From an uncultured Pseudomonadales bacterium (GTDB taxonomy: Bacteria > Pseudomonadota > Gammaproteobacteria > Pseudomonadales > Azotimanducaceae), in contig CAKZWF010000006.1 in NCBI GenBank assembly GCA_937921865.1, positions 1-64,000 of the forward strand: a stretch of 64,000 nucleotides of DNA. The letters run 5' to 3'. The notes beneath the pieces are model-generated. The model searched no databases, was not told the DNA's origin, and saw nothing but the letters and a program-made list of their open reading frames with translations. How positions within the stretch are numbered: position 1 is the stretch's first letter; each line of letters begins with the position of its first letter. Shown here piece after piece: positions 25,381 through 34,425 of the stretch. A program made the position numbers and the translations under genes.

Positions 25381-26271
25381 ATGACTTTGACCAGGCCCGC
25401 TTTGTTAACACTGTTGCTGCTGGTCGCTGGACAGCTGCAGGCGTCGGAGGCTGCGTTGCAAACAGAGGCAAACAGCGGCGCAGCGGTGGCAGTTTCCGCC
25501 GCTGATGCTGCGGTTGGTATGACTGATGCTGCGGTAGGAATGACTGATGCTTCAGCCGCTGCGGATGAACCAGCTGAATCGATTACCGCGCGGGATCTGA
25601 TTGCCGGCGCGCTGGATCTGGTTCGAGGCCGCACTTCCTACGCGCAGATGAGTATGACCGTGCACCGGCCAACCTGGGAACGAACCTCAAGCCTGATCGC
25701 CTGGACGCGCGGACGTGAAGACGCGTTGATCCGTTTCACCGCACCTGCCAAAGATGCCGGTAACGCCACCCTGAAGCAGGGTGAAAAAATGTGGACCTAT
25801 ACCCCCAAGCTGAACCGCACTATCCGCCTGCCTTACAGCCTGATGTCCCAGAGCTGGGCGGGTTCTGACTTTTCCTACAACGATCTGTCGCGTACCGACA
25901 AGCTGCTGCGTTACTACGATCTGCGCATCGTCAGCACCGATCAGCAGGATGGCCATACTGTTTACACCATCAATGCGGTTCCGTTTGACGATGCTCCCGT
26001 TGTCTGGGGCAAAGAGGAGTGGGTGTTGCGCGACGACTATGTGCTGATCAGTCAGACCTTCTTCGATCAATCCATGGAGCCATTGAAGCGAATGAGCTCG
26101 CTGGAGATCGGCCAGCTCGATGACCGGGTCATGGCGACCCGAATGCGTATGGTCAAACTGGACGAGCCCGAGAACTACACCGAGCTGGTCTATGAGGACG
26201 CTGATTTCAATATTGAGCTGGAAGACAAGACCTTCACTTTGTTTTCTCTGCAGTCCGGCGGCAAAAGGTGA
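25381..26271 (+). CDS. LolA-like periplasmic lipoprotein/lipid carrier (COG2834 type)
   Basis: 296 residues from ATG 25381, with GAGGT 4-5 nt upstream; a GTG-type start seven codons earlier is less likely. Signal peptide MTLTRPALLTLLLLVAGQLQ-A. A linker with a tandem repeat DAAVGMT-DAAVGMT-DA (from a 24-bp DNA duplication at about 25502-25549) leads to the LolA-fold domain from about residue 70: SYAQMSMTVHRPTWERTSSL, EKMWTYTPKLNRTIRLP, WAGSDFSYNDLSR. These are hallmarks of outer-membrane lipoprotein-sorting proteins outside classic LolA. First gene of the operon; the stop overlaps the next start (GTGA). Confidence 0.9.
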   Translation: MTLTRPALLTLLLLVAGQLQASEAALQTEANSGAAVAVSAADAAVGMTDAAVGMTDASAAADEPAESITARDLIAGALDLVRGRTSYAQMSMTVHRPTWERTSSLIAWTRGREDALIRFTAPAKDAGNATLKQGEKMWTYTPKLNRTIRLPYSLMSQSWAGSDFSYNDLSRTDKLLRYYDLRIVSTDQQDGHTVYTINAVPFDDAPVVWGKEEWVLRDDYVLISQTFFDQSMEPLKRMSSLEIGQLDDRVMATRMRMVKLDEPENYTELVYEDADFNIELEDKTFTLFSLQSGGKR

Positions 26272-27536
26272 GTGAAACCATTGTCCTTGAGCCGGTCGCT
26301 GAGGATCGTGCAGCGTCGCTCCTCAGTGTGCGCATAGGCTGGCGGAATCTCTGGCGCAACCGCCGCCGCACCTGGTTGACCACCGGTGGCATCGCTTTTT
26401 CGGTCCTGCTGGTGATGTTTTTCATGTCCATGCAGTTTGGCCAGTACGCGATCATGATCGACTCGGCCACATCGCTGATGGCTGGACAGGTCCAGGTGCA
26501 ATCGAGCAGATATCTGCAGGATTCCCGGTTCGAAGACACTATTGTCGAAGCGACGCCGCTCATCCGATTGCTTCAAGAAAACCGGCACATCGTCTCGGTG
26601 GCTCCGCGGGTTGAAGCGTTTGCGCTGGTTTCTGCGGATGAACGCAGTTTTGGTGCCCAGATACTGGGGATCGATCAGGCCGCCGAACTCGAAACCGTTC
26701 GTTATGTGAAGATGCTGAAAACCGGCTCCAACCTGGCGGGTCCGGATGATGCGGTGCTGGGCAGCGTGCTGGCCCGCAATCTGGGTGTGGCCCCAGGCGA
26801 TGAAGTGGTCGTGCTGGGGTCTGGTAAAGAAGGTGGTATCGCTGCGCTGGTTCTGACCGTGGTGGGTCTGCTGGAAACCGGGATGGCGGATCTGGACCGT
26901 TCTCTGCTGCTGGCGCCGTTGTCAACTGTACAGGCGGGTTTCGGTCTGGGAGACGAAGTGCATACGCTCGTTGTGCGCATGGATGACCTGTCCAGCAGTG
27001 ACCGGGTGGTAACCCAGCTGACAGAGCAACTGCCGGACGCATTGACCGTTCGAGCCTGGCAGGAGATCTTACCGGAACTGAAACAGGCGATAGCTGTGGA
27101 CAAGATTGGTGGTCAGATCATGTACTGGATCATCATGGTTCTGGTGATGTTCAGTGTGGTGAACAGTTTCATCATGACGGTATTCGAGCGGACCCGGGAG
27201 TTCGGCATGATGCTGGCGATCGGGATGCGTCCGCGTGCCATTGTGGCCATGCTGCAATGGGAAGCGCTGTTCCTGTGGGTCATTGGGACTGCTATTGGTG
27301 CGGGTCTGGCCAGCTTGCTGATCATCTGGCTGCACGACGTGGGTATCTATATGGGTGAGCAGATGGAGGACTATGCCAAACAGTTCTATATGCCGGCTCG
27401 GCTCTATCCGGGTTTCTCACGGGAAGTATTAACGGTCGCACCCCTGGCCATGCTGGTAGGTACTCAAGTCGCGGCACTGATTCCGTCGCTGCGCATCCGG
27501 CGGCTCCGCCCCATTGTCGCACTGCGGACCACCTGA
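26268..27536 (+). CDS. ABC transporter permease 1, FtsX/MacB-PCD type
   Basis: 422 residues, GTG start overlapping the LolA-like stop. A cytoplasmic N-terminus leads into TM1 right after WRNLWRNRRRTWLTTGG (about 36-58), then a periplasmic MacB_PCD domain (about 60-270) and three C-terminal TM segments of the FtsX domain (VFERTREFGMMLAIGMRP). It is a clear paralogue of the next gene, sharing the NRRRTWL and ERTREFGM segments, so the two arose by duplication. Works with the ATPase at 30063. Confidence 0.93.
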   Translation: MSETIVLEPVAEDRAASLLSVRIGWRNLWRNRRRTWLTTGGIAFSVLLVMFFMSMQFGQYAIMIDSATSLMAGQVQVQSSRYLQDSRFEDTIVEATPLIRLLQENRHIVSVAPRVEAFALVSADERSFGAQILGIDQAAELETVRYVKMLKTGSNLAGPDDAVLGSVLARNLGVAPGDEVVVLGSGKEGGIAALVLTVVGLLETGMADLDRSLLLAPLSTVQAGFGLGDEVHTLVVRMDDLSSSDRVVTQLTEQLPDALTVRAWQEILPELKQAIAVDKIGGQIMYWIIMVLVMFSVVNSFIMTVFERTREFGMMLAIGMRPRAIVAMLQWEALFLWVIGTAIGAGLASLLIIWLHDVGIYMGEQMEDYAKQFYMPARLYPGFSREVLTVAPLAMLVGTQVAALIPSLRIRRLRPIVALRTT

Positions 27537-27545
27537 GCCAGTGAT

Positions 27546-28841
27546 ATGGGCGAGATAGCACAGCAAGACAGAAAAGCCGCCGATGACCTGGACGCTGAAG
27601 CTGGGCCAGCGGGGCCGTCTGGCAGTTCAGTTGCGGCGATTGCCTGGCGCAATCTCTGGCGCAATCGACGACGAACCTGGCTGAGTGCTGGCGGCATTGC
27701 GTTTGCGGTCTGGATGCTGGTCATTGCCTTGTCGATGCAGGACGGCAGTTTCGAGATCATGATCGACAATGGCTCGCGACTGCTGCTCGGCCATATTCAG
27801 ATTCAACATCCTGACTATCAGGATGACGCCAGGATCGAAAACACCATTGTCGACGCGACCGTCCTCCAGCGACGGGTTGCGGGCGTGAATGGCGTCGTGT
27901 CTGTTGCACCACGGTTGCAGGCGTTTGCGTTGGTTTCCTCCGGCGAGCGTAGTTTTGGCGCCCAGATTCTTGGGGTTGATCCAGCGCTGGAAGCATCCTG
28001 GTCCACACTGCCGACGATGATTAGCGAGGGCAGATACCTGCAGCGCAGCGGTGAGGTTGTTGTCGGTACCACGCTGGCTCGGAACATCGGTGTCAGTGTC
28101 GGCGACGAGATTGTCATTTTAGGAACTGCTCGGAAAGGTGGTGTGGCTGCAGTGGTTGCCGAGCTGGTCGGAACCTTTGATACCGGTCAGAGTGAACTGG
28201 ACCGGGCGATAGTTCAGCTGCCAATTGCCGACTTCCGTGAGGGCTGGGGGATCGCCGAAGACGAAGTTCATGTCCTCCTGGTGATTGCCTCAAGCGTTGG
28301 CCGCAGCGAAAAAATTGCTGGTGCGCTCGGCTCAGGTAACTCTGACTGGCGGGCGCTGGATTGGCGAGCGCTGATGCCGGAAGCGCAACAGACCATTGAG
28401 ATGAAAGCGATAGGCGCTTACTTTTTCTTCGCGCTGATCGCGACGATTGTGACCTTCAGCGTGGTGAATACTTTCATGATGACAATATTCGAGCGGACCC
28501 GGGAGTTCGGCATGCTGGTCGCTATCGGCATGAAACCTGGTGCCATAATGCTGCAGCTGCAGCTTGAAGCCGTCTGGCTGGCCCTGCTCGGGGTCGGCTC
28601 AGGCTGGTTGATTGCCGCTGGATTCATTCTTCCTCTCATGTCCTTCGGGGTGCCGCTGCCTGAAGAAGCAGGCGATCTGCTGCGTCGCTACAACATGCCG
28701 GAACGGATGTACCCGACCTTCAGCTATACCGCGGCCTGGTTGTCGGCTGTGATCATGCTGGTGGGTACCCAGCTGGCGGCGCTGATACCCGGATTGCGAA
28801 TCCGCAAACTGCGGCCTGTTGAAGCGCTGCGCGCGCACTGA
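27546..28841 (+). CDS. ABC transporter permease 2, FtsX/MacB-PCD type
   Basis: 431 residues, 9 bp after permease 1. Same architecture: TM1 after WRNLWRNRRRTWLSAGG, periplasmic MacB_PCD domain, three C-terminal TM segments including FERTREFGMLVAIGMKPG. Similarity to permease 1 is visible along the whole length (IENTIVDAT versus FEDTIVEAT, RSFGAQILG in both). Inner-membrane subunit, predicted to pair with permease 1 or 3 around the ATPase dimer. Confidence 0.93.
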   Translation: MGEIAQQDRKAADDLDAEAGPAGPSGSSVAAIAWRNLWRNRRRTWLSAGGIAFAVWMLVIALSMQDGSFEIMIDNGSRLLLGHIQIQHPDYQDDARIENTIVDATVLQRRVAGVNGVVSVAPRLQAFALVSSGERSFGAQILGVDPALEASWSTLPTMISEGRYLQRSGEVVVGTTLARNIGVSVGDEIVILGTARKGGVAAVVAELVGTFDTGQSELDRAIVQLPIADFREGWGIAEDEVHVLLVIASSVGRSEKIAGALGSGNSDWRALDWRALMPEAQQTIEMKAIGAYFFFALIATIVTFSVVNTFMMTIFERTREFGMLVAIGMKPGAIMLQLQLEAVWLALLGVGSGWLIAAGFILPLMSFGVPLPEEAGDLLRRYNMPERMYPTFSYTAAWLSAVIMLVGTQLAALIPGLRIRKLRPVEALRAH

Positions 28842-28851
28842 GGAGAACCCC

Positions 28852-30066
28852 GTGCCGTTCAAACTTCTGTTACAACTCGGCTGGCGGAATCTTTTTCGGC
28901 ACAAACGCCGGAACTTCATGCTGCTGTTGGCGATCTGTGTTGCTGTTGCCGGTGTTGTGGTGATGAACAGCCTGATTCGCGGGTTTCAGTTCGATATGCA
29001 GGAAGCAGCCGTCGCCAACCTGACAGGGCATGTGAAAATGCTGGCGCCTGGTTATCTCGATGATCCGAATATCGAAAAAAGTTTCACGCTGGTGAAAGAC
29101 TGGCAACCACACCTGCCTGGCGTGGAACTCGAGGGGTGGGCGCCAAGAATCAGGATTCCTGCGGTGATCATGAGTGAACGTGAGACCCGGGGAATTCAGC
29201 TGGTTGGCATCGACCCGGCGCGGGAAAACATCTCTTTTCTGGATAAAGTGGAACTCGCCGGTGACATGCTGTCGGATGCGGATGACCGACGGGTCGTTAT
29301 TGGCAAAGAGCTGGCCCGGCAGCTGGAGACTGAGGTTGGCCGACGTCTGGTGATCATTACCCAGGGAATTGATGGGCGAAACCGGGAAGCGGGTTTTCGC
29401 ATTGCGGGCACCTTTGATGCAGACGGTAAAGGGCTTGAGAAGCTGTTTGTGTTCACCGGTGTGACGGCATTGCAGAACCTGGTGGATGCTGAGGTCATCA
29501 CCGAAGTATCGATCAAGGTTGTCAGTCAGCTCGACGAGTCGCTCGCGCAGCAGGGCCTTGCCGATAGCTTTTTGGATCTGGACGTTCTCAGCTGGCAACA
29601 GCTGGAGCCGCAGGCGGCGGCCATGTTCGTGTTTGCAGACAGCGCCATCTTTATCTGGTTTCTGGTGATGATGGGCGCGCTGATCTTTGGCCTGATGAAT
29701 ACTCTGATCACGGCGGTCATGGAACGGATCAAAGAGTTCGGCATGTTGCGGGCGGTCGGGATGCGGCCCCGGGCCGTTGTCGTTCAGGTCGTTGTTGAAT
29801 CCACGCTGATCATGCTGGTCGGTGTGGTGTCGGGCACACTGATCGGTTGGTTGCTGGTGCTCTGGCTGTCTGATGGTGGCATCGATCTCTCCGCGTATGC
29901 GCAAGGGGTCGAACTTGCCGGCATGCGCAGTGTTCTGATGCCGCGACTGCTGGTTGAAGATCTGCTGCTGGTGTCGTCTTTAAGTCTGGTGTTCGGCATC
30001 CTGGCGGCGCTGTATCCTGCGCGACGGGCTGTAAAAATTAACCCGCTGGAGGCTTTACGGCGATGA
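28852..30066 (+). CDS. ABC transporter permease 3, FtsX/MacB-PCD type
   Basis: 404 residues from GTG 28852, with GGAG about 7 nt upstream and 10 bp after the previous stop; an upstream frame start at 28819 overlaps permease 2 and is less likely. TM1 follows LGWRNLFRHKRRNFML, then a periplasmic domain and the FtsX domain (AVMERIKEFGMLRAVGMRP). More distant from permeases 1 and 2 than they are from each other. The stop overlaps the ATPase ATG (ATGA). Confidence 0.93.
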   Translation: MPFKLLLQLGWRNLFRHKRRNFMLLLAICVAVAGVVVMNSLIRGFQFDMQEAAVANLTGHVKMLAPGYLDDPNIEKSFTLVKDWQPHLPGVELEGWAPRIRIPAVIMSERETRGIQLVGIDPARENISFLDKVELAGDMLSDADDRRVVIGKELARQLETEVGRRLVIITQGIDGRNREAGFRIAGTFDADGKGLEKLFVFTGVTALQNLVDAEVITEVSIKVVSQLDESLAQQGLADSFLDLDVLSWQQLEPQAAAMFVFADSAIFIWFLVMMGALIFGLMNTLITAVMERIKEFGMLRAVGMRPRAVVVQVVVESTLIMLVGVVSGTLIGWLLVLWLSDGGIDLSAYAQGVELAGMRSVLMPRLLVEDLLLVSSLSLVFGILAALYPARRAVKINPLEALRR

Positions 30067-30761
30067 GCGATGTAGTAGTCAGATGTAGCGGTATCAGCCG
30101 CACCTATCAGGAAGAGTCGGTACCTGTGCAGGCGTTGCAGGACGTTGACTTCGAAGTCTGTAAGGGAGAGTTCATCAGTCTGGCCGGACCGTCCGGGTCA
30201 GGTAAGTCGACGCTGCTGAACATTATCGGCGGTCTGGATCGGCCGGATAAAGGCGACGTAGAGGTCGCAGGGGTCAAGCTCAACGATCTCAATGAAAGTG
30301 AGCTTTCCGATCTGCGGCTGCAGAAAATGGGTTTCGTGTTCCAGGCTTATAACCTCATCCCGGTACTGTCAGCCCGGGAAAACGTTGAATTCATCATGCA
30401 GTTGCAGGGAGTTAGCCCTGCGGAGCGAGCTTCCCGGGCCACAGCAGTCCTAGAGCAACTGGGCGTAGAGGGGATGGCCGATCGTCGGCCTGGCGAACTC
30501 TCCGGGGGGCAGCAACAGCGGGTGGCGGTCGCTCGCGCCATCGTGACACGACCGGTGCTGCTGCTGGCTGATGAACCCAGCGCTAATCTGGATTCAGCCA
30601 CGACCCGGGAACTGCTGGAAATGTTGCGTACGCTCAACGAAACTCACGGCGTCACTATTGTTGCTGCGACCCACGACCCGATCGTCATGAGTTACGCCCG
30701 ACGTCAGGTCAATCTGCGCGACGGCAGAATTGTTGAGGATAAACAAAACGAGGCTGCCTGA
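30063..30761 (+). CDS. ABC transporter ATPase, LolD/MacB type
   Basis: 232 residues with Walker A GPSGSGKST (about 39-47), Q-loop FVFQAYNLIP, signature LSGGQQQRVAVARA, Walker B LLLADEPSANLDSA and H-loop AATHD. This is the LolD/MacB/FtsE-like branch that drives mechanotransmission rather than classic transport. It is the only ATPase in the operon, so it likely serves all three permeases. Its stop is 1 bp before the start of the beta-barrel gene. Confidence 0.95.
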   Translation: MSDVVVRCSGISRTYQEESVPVQALQDVDFEVCKGEFISLAGPSGSGKSTLLNIIGGLDRPDKGDVEVAGVKLNDLNESELSDLRLQKMGFVFQAYNLIPVLSARENVEFIMQLQGVSPAERASRATAVLEQLGVEGMADRRPGELSGGQQQRVAVARAIVTRPVLLLADEPSANLDSATTRELLEMLRTLNETHGVTIVAATHDPIVMSYARRQVNLRDGRIVEDKQNEAA

Positions 30762-30762
30762 C

Positions 30763-32007
30763 GTGCGTCTTTCTGCCCTCCACGTTGGCCTTTTTGTTTG
30801 CCTGCTCGTCGTCTCGATGTCGGCCACTGCGATGGAATTCGATACCCGGCTGAAATGGTTCTCGTCAGGCGCTTCTTTGCCCAGTCACGACCTGCAGCGC
30901 CAGCTCGATGGTACGCCAGCCTACGACTACACGGGCGAGGTGCGACTGATGACCGAATCAGACGCTGGCAATCTGTCCTGGATCGTCCATGGCACGACCA
31001 CGCTCAATGGTGGTGATTCTTTTGCGTTGCCCGCTGATCCGGGAAACCAACTGGAACAGACTCCCAGAGATGATGACCAGCGCTTGATGGACCTCAGCTG
31101 GGAGATTGAAGACGGCTCGCGACATCGCTCGGTGGCTCGGCTCGATCGTCTGGCACTGCAATATCAGGCCGACAGCTGGGCGGTCACGGTCGGTCGAGAA
31201 GCTGTCTCCTGGGGCAATGGTCTGGTGTTTCAGCCCATGGATCTGTTCAACCCGTTTGCACCGACGACGGTCGATCGTGATTACAAGGTGGGTGATGATC
31301 TGATCCTGGTGGATAAGCTGTTCAGTAATGGGATGGATGCGCAGCTGCTGGCGGTGGGTCGGCGTGATGATGAAGAAAACTTCACCGGCCAGGCGGGTAG
31401 CCTGGCGCTGCGATTGCGTGGCTCTGCTGGAGAAGCAGGTTGGGACGTTGCCGCGGGGAAACACTATGCGGATCAGGTATATGGCCTCGGGGTGCGCCTG
31501 CCGGTGGGCGGAGCGCTGGTTCGCGCTGACCTGGTGGCAACCAACGTGCGTCACGCCGACTGGGAGTTCTCCGCGGTGATCAACATGGACTACAGCTTCA
31601 CCTGGCTGCAGAAGAACGTTTACGTATTTGCGGAGTACTACCGCAATGGTTTCGGTGTGAACGATCTCCCCGAAAGCATTGTATTGCTGCCTGAAGAGTT
31701 GCTGCTGCGGCTGCAGCGCGGCGAGATCTTCACCTTTCAGAAAGACTACCTCGCAGTAGGCACTACCATCGACTGGCATCCGCTGTGGAATCAGAATATT
31801 TCTTTGATTACCAGCCTGAACGACGAATCCAGCCTGCTGCAGACTCAGTTCAGCTATGAACCTGGGGATCATTCCCGGCTGGAACTGGGCCTGGTGGCTC
31901 CGCTTGGCGGGCGAGGGGACGAATACGGCGGGGTGCCCGTCGCCGGTGATGATGTCACCACCGGCGGGGCTCGCCAGGCGTTTATCCGCTTCGTCTACTT
32001 CTTATAG
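30763..32007 (+). CDS. Outer-membrane beta-barrel protein of the ABC operon
   Basis: 414 residues from GTG 30763. Signal peptide HVGLFVCLLVVSMSATA-ME. The rest alternates aromatic and polar residues in many short strands and ends in FIRFVYFL, a terminal aromatic residue/Leu typical of barrel proteins. A conserved-looking central stretch contains WGNGLVFQPMDLFNPF. No TonB plug and no POTRA domain. Proposed outer-membrane partner of the LolA-like carrier; substrate unknown. No known family symbol is claimed. Confidence 0.85.
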   Translation: MRLSALHVGLFVCLLVVSMSATAMEFDTRLKWFSSGASLPSHDLQRQLDGTPAYDYTGEVRLMTESDAGNLSWIVHGTTTLNGGDSFALPADPGNQLEQTPRDDDQRLMDLSWEIEDGSRHRSVARLDRLALQYQADSWAVTVGREAVSWGNGLVFQPMDLFNPFAPTTVDRDYKVGDDLILVDKLFSNGMDAQLLAVGRRDDEENFTGQAGSLALRLRGSAGEAGWDVAAGKHYADQVYGLGVRLPVGGALVRADLVATNVRHADWEFSAVINMDYSFTWLQKNVYVFAEYYRNGFGVNDLPESIVLLPEELLLRLQRGEIFTFQKDYLAVGTTIDWHPLWNQNISLITSLNDESSLLQTQFSYEPGDHSRLELGLVAPLGGRGDEYGGVPVAGDDVTTGGARQAFIRFVYFL

Positions 32008-32010
32008 TTA

Positions 32011-32030
32011 GTCGCAGCCCGTCGCAGCCT
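32011..32030. repeat. 10-bp tandem duplication after stop codon
   Basis: GTCGCAGCCC then GTCGCAGCCT, 3 bp after the beta-barrel stop, between convergent genes. Confidence 0.8.
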
Positions 32031-32054
32031 TTGGCCGTAACAGGCTGGCGGAAC

Positions 32055-32969
32055 TCAGACTTCGATGGGTGCCCCGGCTTCTTTAGCCGCTGCCTCGTTG
32101 GCTTTCTTCGCTTCCAGCAGTTGCGGGACAATCTTGTCGAGTTCATCGAGGCTCCACACACCGTCCTTCTTCTTGAACTGCTTGATCACCGCCGGCTGCT
32201 GCATGATCGAAACACCGCCGTAGCCGGTATGGAAAATTTCCGCACTGATGCCGGCAGCTTCGTCGGTCGCCAGCCAGGCGACAATCGGCGCAATATGCTG
32301 CGGCCCGCTCTGTTCGATTTCACTGTCACCCACGGTTTCACCACGCCCTTCCCGCAGCGGGATGGTCATTCGGGTCAGCGCTCCGGGTGAGATGGTGTTC
32401 ACGGTGCAGGCGTATTTAGCCAGTTCCAGAGCCAGCACCCGTGAGAAACCGGCAATGCCCGCTTTGGCAGCACCATAGTTGGCCTGGCCGAAGTTGCCAT
32501 AGAGCCCGGAGACGCTGGAGAAATTGATGATCCGCGCACCGGTATGGTTGTTTTCCCGGATGTAGCGCGCAAAGGGTCGGGAACAACAGTAATGACCCTT
32601 CAGGTGCACGGCCATCACCGCATCCCAGTCTGACTCTTCCATCTTGAAGATGGTGCGGTCTCGCAGAATGCCGGCGTTGTTCACCAGAATGTCCAGCTGA
32701 CCAAAGTTATCGATCGCTGTTTTTAAGATCCCTTCACCGCCGCTGACTTCTGCCACCGAATCGGTATTGCCGACGGCTTCGCCACCCAGAGCTTTGATCT
32801 CGTTAGCGACATCGTCTGCGATCATCGTGGTTCCAGTGCCGTCAGTGTTGCCACCGAGGTCGTTGACCACCACTTTTGCGCCTTCACTGGCCATCAGCAT
32901 TGCTATCTCTCTGCCGATGCCTCTACCAGCGCCTGTTACTACTGCTACTTTGCCTTCCAGTCTTGCCAT
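32055..32969 (-). CDS. SDR-family 3-hydroxyacyl-CoA dehydrogenase (MFE-2-like)
   Basis: 304-residue SDR with TGAGRGIGREIA near residue 13, NNAG near 100 and catalytic Ser with NYGAAKAG (Tyr/Lys). VVVNDLGGNTDGTG after beta-2 and a helical C-terminal extension (SLDELDKIVPQLLEA) are characters of the 3-hydroxyacyl-CoA dehydrogenase domain of multifunctional enzyme type 2 and of bacterial steroid-side-chain degradation. Genes nearby (acyl-CoA dehydrogenase, acyl-CoA synthetase) support a CoA-thioester catabolic role. Confidence 0.92.
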   Translation of the reverse strand: MARLEGKVAVVTGAGRGIGREIAMLMASEGAKVVVNDLGGNTDGTGTTMIADDVANEIKALGGEAVGNTDSVAEVSGGEGILKTAIDNFGQLDILVNNAGILRDRTIFKMEESDWDAVMAVHLKGHYCCSRPFARYIRENNHTGARIINFSSVSGLYGNFGQANYGAAKAGIAGFSRVLALELAKYACTVNTISPGALTRMTIPLREGRGETVGDSEIEQSGPQHIAPIVAWLATDEAAGISAEIFHTGYGGVSIMQQPAVIKQFKKKDGVWSLDELDKIVPQLLEAKKANEAAAKEAGAPIEV

Positions 32970-33007
32970 GGTTCTCTCCCGTCAGCAATCAATGTATTGG
33001 TATAGTT

Positions 33008-34243
33008 TTACAGCCAGGGATCTGTGCGGATCTCGTCGTTGCCTGGATATTTGCCCAGTTCCAACCGTGCCACAGCCCGCCGATGCACTTCGTCAGGCCC
33101 GTCGGCGAGTCTCAGCGTGCGCATGCTGGAATACATTTTCGCCAGTGGAAATACCTGAGAAACACCCGCGCCGCCGTGCATCTGAATGGCATCGTCGATC
33201 ACCTTCAGAGCGATGTTGGGGACCGCGACCTTGATCTGGGCAATCTCACTGCGGGCAATCTTGTTACCTACCGTGTCCATCATCCAGGCAGCTTTCAGCG
33301 TCAGCAGCCTGGCCATTTCGATGTTGATCCGAGCGTCGGCCACCTTATCGTAGTTGCCACCCAGTTCAGCGATCGGTTTGCCGAATGCCTCTTTTGACGT
33401 TGCCCGGCGGCACATCAGTTCTAAAGCCCGCTCGGCGACGCCAATAGAGCGCATGCAGTGATGGATGCGGCCGGGTCCCAATCTACCCTGGGCGATTTCG
33501 AAGCCGCGCCCTGAGCCGAGGAGAATGTTGTCTTTGGGCACCCGTACGTCGGTAAAGCGCACGTGACCGTGACCGTGTGGTGCATCGTCGTAACCGAATA
33601 CGTGCATCATCTTGAGAACTTCCACACCTTCGGTTTCGACCGGCACCAGTATCTGTGATTGTCGAGAATGCCTCGGTGCGTCCGGTTCGGTGACACACAT
33701 GACAATCATGATCTTGCAGCGGGGATCGCCGATGCCCGAGGTCCACCACTTTTCGCCATTGAGCACCCACTCATCACCATCGAGGCGGGCATCGAGCGAT
33801 ATCTGGGTGGCATCAGACGACGCCACAAAAGGTTCGGTCATCGCAAAGGCAGAGCGAATTTCACCGCTCAGCAACGGCTTCAGCCACTGCTCTTTCTGCT
33901 CTTCGGTGCCGTAGCGTTCGATAACTTCCATGTTGCCGGTGTCTGGAGCCGCGCAGTTCATGGCTTCTGAGGACATCGGATAGCGACCCAGAATTTCTGC
34001 GATGTGCGCATAGTCGATGTTGGTCAACCCGGCACCGCGCTCGCTTTCAGGCAGGAAAAAATTCCACAGGCCTCGCGCTTTGGCTTTTTCTTTCACCTCT
34101 TCCATGACCGCGGTTTCGGTCCAGCGGCCGCCTTCTTCGACCTGCTGCGCGTAAACCCTTTCGTTCGGCACGATGTGGTCTTCGATGTATTGGCTGATGT
34201 CGTTGATCAGCGGTTTGACCCGCTCGGAAATGCCCAGATCCAT
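33008..34243 (-). CDS. Acyl-CoA dehydrogenase
   Basis: 411 residues from ATG 34243, with AGGGGG 4 nt upstream; the frame is open further upstream but lacks homology. Visible are [16 protein letters not shown] (FAD/substrate loop, about 130-145), [13 protein letters not shown], and the C-terminal [20 protein letters not shown] with catalytic-side residues. It resembles the ACAD10/11-like and long-chain branch. Minus-strand gene upstream of the SDR, gap about 38 bp, so probably one operon. Confidence 0.93.
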   Translation of the reverse strand: MDLGISERVKPLINDISQYIEDHIVPNERVYAQQVEEGGRWTETAVMEEVKEKAKARGLWNFFLPESERGAGLTNIDYAHIAEILGRYPMSSEAMNCAAPDTGNMEVIERYGTEEQKEQWLKPLLSGEIRSAFAMTEPFVASSDATQISLDARLDGDEWVLNGEKWWTSGIGDPRCKIMIVMCVTEPDAPRHSRQSQILVPVETEGVEVLKMMHVFGYDDAPHGHGHVRFTDVRVPKDNILLGSGRGFEIAQGRLGPGRIHHCMRSIGVAERALELMCRRATSKEAFGKPIAELGGNYDKVADARINIEMARLLTLKAAWMMDTVGNKIARSEIAQIKVAVPNIALKVIDDAIQMHGGAGVSQVFPLAKMYSSMRTLRLADGPDEVHRRAVARLELGKYPGNDEIRTDPWL

Positions 34244-34332
34244 GTTTCCCCCTAGTTCCGGTAGCCAGTGTCTGGCCTGAAGATATTCGCGCTGATCCCG
34301 TCCGCCGGATTTCAAAAGGACCGTCTCGGGAT

Positions 34333-34364
34333 GTCCGCTTGAAAAGGTCCGCTTGAAAAGCGGA
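34333..34364. repeat. 14-bp tandem repeat ending in a hairpin
   Basis: GTCCGCTTGAAAAG occurs twice in tandem (34333-34346, 34347-34360). The second copy runs into CGGA, giving a hairpin TCCGCTT-GAA-AAGCGGA (34348-34364). It lies in the divergent promoter region between the acyl-CoA dehydrogenase and phosphatase genes. Confidence 0.85.
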
Positions 34365-34425
34365 GGGAAAAACGCGAACTTTCGATACTAATACAACGCA
34401 TCTGGGCGTGCTATGGGACTGAGTA

